Shown here: piece after piece, positions 60,454 to 64,000 of the stretch
Layout: the number at the start of each line of letters is the position of its first letter
Numbering within the stretch: position 1 is the first letter of the stretch
From: Parvularcula bermudensis HTCC2503
Lineage (GTDB): Bacteria > Pseudomonadota > Alphaproteobacteria > Caulobacterales > Parvularculaceae
Direction of reading: 5' to 3'
Length of the DNA: 64,000 nucleotides
Assembly (NCBI RefSeq): GCF_000152825.2
Contig: NC_014414.1
Span: forward strand, 1,612,001 to 1,676,000
Made by a program: the position numbers and the translations under genes
The notes under the pieces: model-generated
Databases searched by the model: none
The model's input: only the letters and a program-made list of their open reading frames with translations
Told to the model about the DNA's origin: nothing

Positions 60454-61418
60454 CCAAGACACTGCACAAGGTGCCGACCGAGCCGATCGCCGCTGAGCCA
60501 CGCGCCTTCGGCATCGCCAGGACCGAACCAATCACCGCAGGCGGCAAGGCCCCGTTCGTCATCGACGAGAAAGGGGGCGGGATGGGGGTTTGTGACGCGC
60601 GCATATCGCCATCGATGACTGGCCGACGCCGTCACCGCGGGCAGGTTGCCGATCAGGGGGGGGAGGGCCTCCAAGTGGAGCGGGGTCACCACCTCTTGTT
60701 CCGCCTCAAGATGATCAAGTGCCCAGTCCGCGGTACTGTGGATCACCCAGCGTTCTCCCGTTGGGCGCCCAGGCTTTGCGCTATTCCGGATGGCGAGCTC
60801 GATTGGCCCCCTCTTTGGACGGAGGATATGCGCTTCCCCCTGAAGGGGGGCGGCAAAGTGCACCATGGTTGTCCAGCAGGGGGAGGATCTGACCGCTGAC
60901 GCTGCCTGGGCGAGGGGCCCGCCGACCGTCGCCAAGAGCTCTGCGACCTGTTCTGCTGGGATCGCCAAGACGAGGATGTCCGCAGCGCCTAGGGGCTCCC
61001 CTGTCTCGGTCAGCACGGGCCAAGCGCGATCCTCCCCTCGGGTCAGCGGGGCAATCCTCGACCCGAAAAGGACGCCTAATCGTTGGGCTGCATGCTCGAT
61101 AGGGGTGCGCATATGCGGGGACCCGACCGTGACATGATCGCCCCCTGAACAGGGCCAATTTTGCGCTTGTCCTGAGGCGATCCACCGCTCCAATTGCGCC
61201 TGAAAATCTGGGTGCGAGGCGGTGAGGAAAGGCGTGCCGTGGTCGAACGGGCCAAAGGGAGGGCGCTTCGTCGACAATCGCCCCCCAGGCCCGCGTCCCT
61301 TATCGACTATGATCGGCCGATGATTCGCCGCCACCAATTGTTCGGCGCATGCCAGCCCCGACAGCCCCGCTCCGACAATGATGATTTTTGGTGATTCGCC
61401 GAGAGTTGGTGCCGACAC
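60450..61418 (-). CDS. Renalase-like FAD-dependent oxidoreductase
   Basis: 322 residues. N-terminal Rossmann loop IIIVGAGLSGLACAEQL and the following VDKGRGPGGRLSTKR are typical of renalase-type NAD(P)/FAD amine oxidase-like proteins; the C-terminal AACGDWFGPGDAEGAWLSGDRLG binds FAD. Bacterial renalases oxidise wrongly reduced (alpha- or 6-) NAD(P)H isomers, a repair activity; I infer this only from similarity. GTG start with GGAGG upstream. Confidence 0.82.
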   Translation of the reverse strand: MSAPTLGESPKIIIVGAGLSGLACAEQLVAANHRPIIVDKGRGPGGRLSTKRPPFGPFDHGTPFLTASHPDFQAQLERWIASGQAQNWPCSGGDHVTVGSPHMRTPIEHAAQRLGVLFGSRIAPLTRGEDRAWPVLTETGEPLGAADILVLAIPAEQVAELLATVGGPLAQAASAVRSSPCWTTMVHFAAPLQGEAHILRPKRGPIELAIRNSAKPGRPTGERWVIHSTADWALDHLEAEQEVVTPLHLEALPPLIGNLPAVTASASHRWRYARVTNPHPAPFLVDDERGLAACGDWFGPGDAEGAWLSGDRLGRHLVQCLG

Positions 61419-61519
61419 CCTGCCTCCAGTCTCGCCCCACTGCCTTGGGCCGCCGTCTGGTCAGGAAGACCAGACCGTTCATGATGTCATTGATCTAACG
61501 CGAATGGAGATGGCGACCA

Positions 61520-62503
61520 TCAAAGGTAGCCGTCCGCCATCAAATCCTTGATATGCACGACGCCGATTGGTTGACCCTCGGCAATGACGAGAATTTGGGA
61601 GATCGCGCGGGTCTCAAAAATTTCGACCGCGCTCGACACCCTCTGATGCGGGGCGATGGTGATCGGTGAGCGAGACATGAGGTCGGCCGCCGTTAGGCTT
61701 TGGACGTCCGTGTACCCCATAATACCGCGGCGCACGTCGCCATCCGTGACAATGCCTTCAAGAAGACCCGCCGCGTCGACCACGGCCACCGCGCCGACTC
61801 GCCCTTCGGAAATTTTTTGGAGCACATCGGTGAGCGGGGCCGCCGAGGGGAGTGTGGGGATCGTGCGCCCTGCCTGAAGGCCAAGATATTCCTCGATCCG
61901 CTGAAGTTGCATCCCCAGGCGCCCGCCGGGATGCCGGGCGCCGAAATCCTCTTTACTGAATCCGCGGGCGGTCATTGCCGCAACGGCAAGCGCATCCCCC
62001 AGGGCGAGAGTCATGGTCGTCGAACTGGTGGGCGCAAGGCCATTGGGGCAGGCCTCCGGGGTGCGAGGGAGCAGCAGGGTGACCTCCGCCCGTTTCGCCA
62101 AAAAGCTGTCGGGCCTGGCCGTCATGGCAATGAGCGGTACATGCCGCCGATTGGCATAGAGCAGAATGTCGCGCAATTCGCGGGTCTCGCCGGAATTGGA
62201 AATCGCAATCAGCACGCCCTTGGGGTCGAGCATGCCCAGATCGCCGTGGCTGGCCTCTGTTGGGTGGACAAAGAACGATGGTGTTCCCGTCGAGGCAAAG
62301 GTCGCGGCCATTTTTCGGCCGATGTGACCTGACTTTCCGACCCCGGTCACCACGGTAAAGCCCGATGTCGCTGTAAGGTGACGCACGGCTGCCGCGAAGG
62401 CGTCGTCGAGCTGCTCCCCGAGCGTGTGGAGCGCGTTCGCCTCCGTGGTGAGAACGGCGCGGCCTGTTGCGATGGTATCCGATGCAGAAACGTTTGTGGG
62501 CAT
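61520..62503 (-). CDS. kdsD: Arabinose-5-phosphate isomerase, KpsF/GutQ family
   Basis: Converts ribulose-5-phosphate to arabinose-5-phosphate, precursor of KDO in lipopolysaccharide. 327 residues: SIS domain (TGVGKSGHIGRKMAATFASTGTPSFFVHPTEASHGDLGML, AISNSGETRELRDIL, SSTTMTLALGDALAV, RHPGGRLG) and two CBS domains near the C-terminus (IVTDGDVRRGIMGY). Standing alone; the downstream partner genes for LPS export are not present. Confidence 0.93.
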   Translation of the reverse strand: MPTNVSASDTIATGRAVLTTEANALHTLGEQLDDAFAAAVRHLTATSGFTVVTGVGKSGHIGRKMAATFASTGTPSFFVHPTEASHGDLGMLDPKGVLIAISNSGETRELRDILLYANRRHVPLIAMTARPDSFLAKRAEVTLLLPRTPEACPNGLAPTSSTTMTLALGDALAVAAMTARGFSKEDFGARHPGGRLGMQLQRIEEYLGLQAGRTIPTLPSAAPLTDVLQKISEGRVGAVAVVDAAGLLEGIVTDGDVRRGIMGYTDVQSLTAADLMSRSPITIAPHQRVSSAVEIFETRAISQILVIAEGQPIGVVHIKDLMADGYL

Positions 62504-62972
62504 TATCCAACCTTCTTGTCGCTGGAGAGCTTACCGGAGATGCGCCGGACGGCTCAACCATACATCGCTGCCCCCAATAGCGCGTCCGTTATGTGTCGTG
62601 AAACTGTCATCTTTTCCCATGGTGCCGCCAATTTCCGTCGATAGCTAAACGGAACATCTGTAAGCAGATAAAAGATGGGAACTGTGATGAACGAATATGT
62701 CATCAGATAACGGAGGAGGTTGGAGAAAGCCTCGTATCCGGGAGCTCATCAAGGGCGATGTTTCCTCGCAGAATGCCACTTTTGCGCGAATTGAGCGATT
62801 GGCCGAAAGAAAGCATAATTGTGGGATATTAGACACGATTATGCTCCGTGAGTCGGCGTAACGCATTTTTTTGCTAGATCGTGTTGCGGCGCAAAGTTTC
62901 TTAGTATTAAGTTCCCGTCATCGGCATGACCTGAGGAGCAGGGGGCATGCGTGTGCTAAAAAGGGGTTGACG
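62504..62972. other. 469-base region between kdsD and the TonB receptor
   Basis: AT-richer than its flanks. Holds a possible 54-codon ORF (62697-62861), a T7 tract at 62866-62872 and the receptor's leader with AAGGGG at 62961-62966. The longer minus-strand frame over 62645-62866 has no ribosome binding site and looks spurious. No tRNA or known riboswitch is visible. Confidence 0.5.
62697..62861 (+). CDS. Possible small basic protein, 54 residues
   Basis: ATG at 62697 to TAA at 62861. Begins MSSDNGGGWRKPRIREL and contains a predicted helix with alternating charges (ARIERLAERKHNCG). I do not recognise it. There is no good Shine-Dalgarno sequence, third-position GC is much lower than in neighbouring genes, and the region is AT-rich. 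It may be a real small gene, a remnant of a longer one, or chance. Confidence 0.25.
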   Translation: MSSDNGGGWRKPRIRELIKGDVSSQNATFARIERLAERKHNCGILDTIMLRESA

Positions 62973-64000
62973 ATGTCATCATCGAAACTGACAGTATCGC
63001 TATTATCCGCAGTCAGTATGGTCGCGTTGGGGGTTTCCGCCCCGGCGATGGCCCAGGACGAGACCGAGGGGACAATTGCCCCGGTTGCGGAGGATACGAT
63101 CGTTGTAACGGGCGCGCGGGGTAAGCCGCGGACGGTGAAGGAATCGCCAGTCCCGATCGACGTCTTTGATTCCGAAGATCTTGAGGATGTGTCGTTCACG
63201 GATGCGAATGACATTCTCCGGAATTTGGTTCCGTCATATTCGTTGAGCCGGCAACCGATTAGCGACGGGGCATCGTTCATTCGCCCGGCCAGTATGCGGG
63301 GCCTTCCCACCGATAAGACCCTGGTTCTTGTCAATTCCAAGCGGCGCCACCGGGCCGCTCTCGTGTCGATCGGGGGGTCGGGTACGCAGGGGCCGGACGT
63401 CGCCACTATTCCGGCCATTGCTCTCGAAAATATCGAAGTGCTGCGCGATGGCGCGGCGGCCCAATATGGCTCGGACGCCATTGCGGGGGTCATTAACTTC
63501 ATTCTCAAAGAGGATCGTGAAGGCTTTAAGCTGACCAGTCAGATCGGGGAATTCTACGCCGGTGACGGGGAAGAGTGGATCGTGTCGGCGAATGCCGGCC
63601 TGCCCCTCGGACCGGACGGTTTCTTGAATGTGTCGGTCGAAGTCTCCGATGCTGAGAAGACCGATCGGAGTGAGCAATATTGCGAATCCTGGTGGTGCGT
63701 CGAAGAACAGGCGGCCATTGATCCTGTTTATGCGGCGGGGGTCGAATCGCTGTTCGGCGGCGAGAATGTGCAGCCCTGGGGCCGGCCCGAGGCAGAAGCC
63801 CTCCGGACCTTTTTCAACGCGGCGCTGCCCCTTGGGGGCGGGACCGAACTCTACAGCTTCGGGAACTATTCTGAGTCCGAAGCGACGGGGAACTTCTTCT
63901 ACCGGTATCCAGGAAATGGGGTGATCGAAGATGTGCGTCTCGAGGACGGATCGATTTACAACCCCACGGAAATATATCCGGGGGGGTTCACGCCACTCTT
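62973..64000 (+). CDS. TonB-dependent outer-membrane receptor, 5' part
   Basis: Runs off the window end with no stop (at least 342 residues). ATG at 62973, AAGGGG 6 bases upstream. Signal peptide about 1-28 ending APAMAQ, then a TonB-box-like stretch (DTIVVTG at about 46-52), and the plug domain: ESPVPIDVFDSEDLED, SIRGL-type SMRGLPTDKTLVLVNSKRR, IPAIALENIEVLRDGAAAQYGSDAIAGVINFILKED. The long, variable plug and LVNSKRRH-type loop match the group of receptors for complex organic substrates. The ligand cannot be read from this part. An antisense frame of 196 codons here is a shadow. Confidence 0.93.
   Translation, partial: MSSSKLTVSLLSAVSMVALGVSAPAMAQDETEGTIAPVAEDTIVVTGARGKPRTVKESPVPIDVFDSEDLEDVSFTDANDILRNLVPSYSLSRQPISDGASFIRPASMRGLPTDKTLVLVNSKRRHRAALVSIGGSGTQGPDVATIPAIALENIEVLRDGAAAQYGSDAIAGVINFILKEDREGFKLTSQIGEFYAGDGEEWIVSANAGLPLGPDGFLNVSVEVSDAEKTDRSEQYCESWWCVEEQAAIDPVYAAGVESLFGGENVQPWGRPEAEALRTFFNAALPLGGGTELYSFGNYSESEATGNFFYRYPGNGVIEDVRLEDGSIYNPTEIYPGGFTPL

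Noticed and set aside
62645-62866. 73-codon minus-strand frame in the kdsD-receptor gap
   Set aside because: No ribosome binding site or recognisable domain, and it mirrors the plus-strand frame.
62918-63508. 196-codon open frame antisense to the TonB receptor
   Set aside because: The plus-strand receptor has a signal peptide, plug motifs and ribosome binding site; the antisense frame is a shadow.

Overview
The window reads as about 64 kb of a GC-rich alphaproteobacterial chromosome. It is almost entirely coding, with short intergenic gaps, many 4-base start/stop overlaps, and no CRISPR array, insertion sequence, prophage, tRNA or rRNA that I can see. The strongest lineage markers are a circularly permuted two-piece tmRNA gene (about 13630-13946, tag AANDNSSEGFALAA), the rpoZ-rsh-pyrE-pdxJ-acpS-lepB-rnc-era-recO block, a ubiquinol-cytochrome c chaperone beside a YceD-family gene, a PleC-like kinase, and the cpoB-tilS-ftsH order. 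A Caulobacterales/Parvularculales-like marine organism is my best guess from gene content; I cannot name a species from sequence alone.

Layout: 1-9.0 kb holds a two-component histidine kinase, an HU-type protein, glnE, a large PAS histidine kinase (PleC/DivJ type) and a secreted PhoD phosphatase. 9.1-11.8 kb is a three-gene spermidine operon (ornithine decarboxylase, AdoMet decarboxylase, spermidine synthase) behind a 308-base leader. 11.8-16.4 kb has thyA-folA, a small HTH protein, the permuted ssrA, a cytochrome c, and apt-terB-panB. 16.4-31.4 kb carries trxB, a PHA-granule-type protein, a RatA/COQ10 protein, bamE, the cytochrome bc1 chaperone and YceD genes, an M3 oligopeptidase lipoprotein, greA, carB, an Lrp/LysE divergon, a metallo-beta-lactamase-fold hydrolase, a GST and a ClC channel. 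31.5-43.6 kb has cpoB-tilS-ftsH-rRNA methyltransferase, a free-standing formyltransferase domain, a membrane protein coupled to folP-glmM-thiD, an overlapping NYN nuclease / uracil-DNA glycosylase pair, and folK. 43.6-51.6 kb is the long rpoZ-to-recO housekeeping operon. 51.6-64 kb has uvrC, a pentapeptide-repeat protein, nrdJ, a double cold-shock-domain protein, a glycine-zipper lipoprotein, trmJ, a renalase-like flavoprotein, kdsD, and the start of a TonB-dependent receptor that runs off the end.

Themes: folate and thymidylate synthesis is spread over three loci (folA/thyA, folP, folK). Nucleotide supply is covered by apt, pyrE, carB and nrdJ, and envelope biogenesis by bamE, cpoB, lepB, glmM and kdsD. 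The most unusual observations are two housekeeping genes, apt and tilS, that have no in-frame ATG, GTG or TTG ahead of conserved N-terminal motifs and seem to start at CTG behind good ribosome binding sites; a polyamine-operon leader with two competing start codons inside a possible hairpin; 10-G tracts in the tmRNA spacer and in a membrane-protein gene; the overlapping NYN/UDG pair; and an AT-richer gap near 62.6-62.9 kb with a possible 54-residue ORF.
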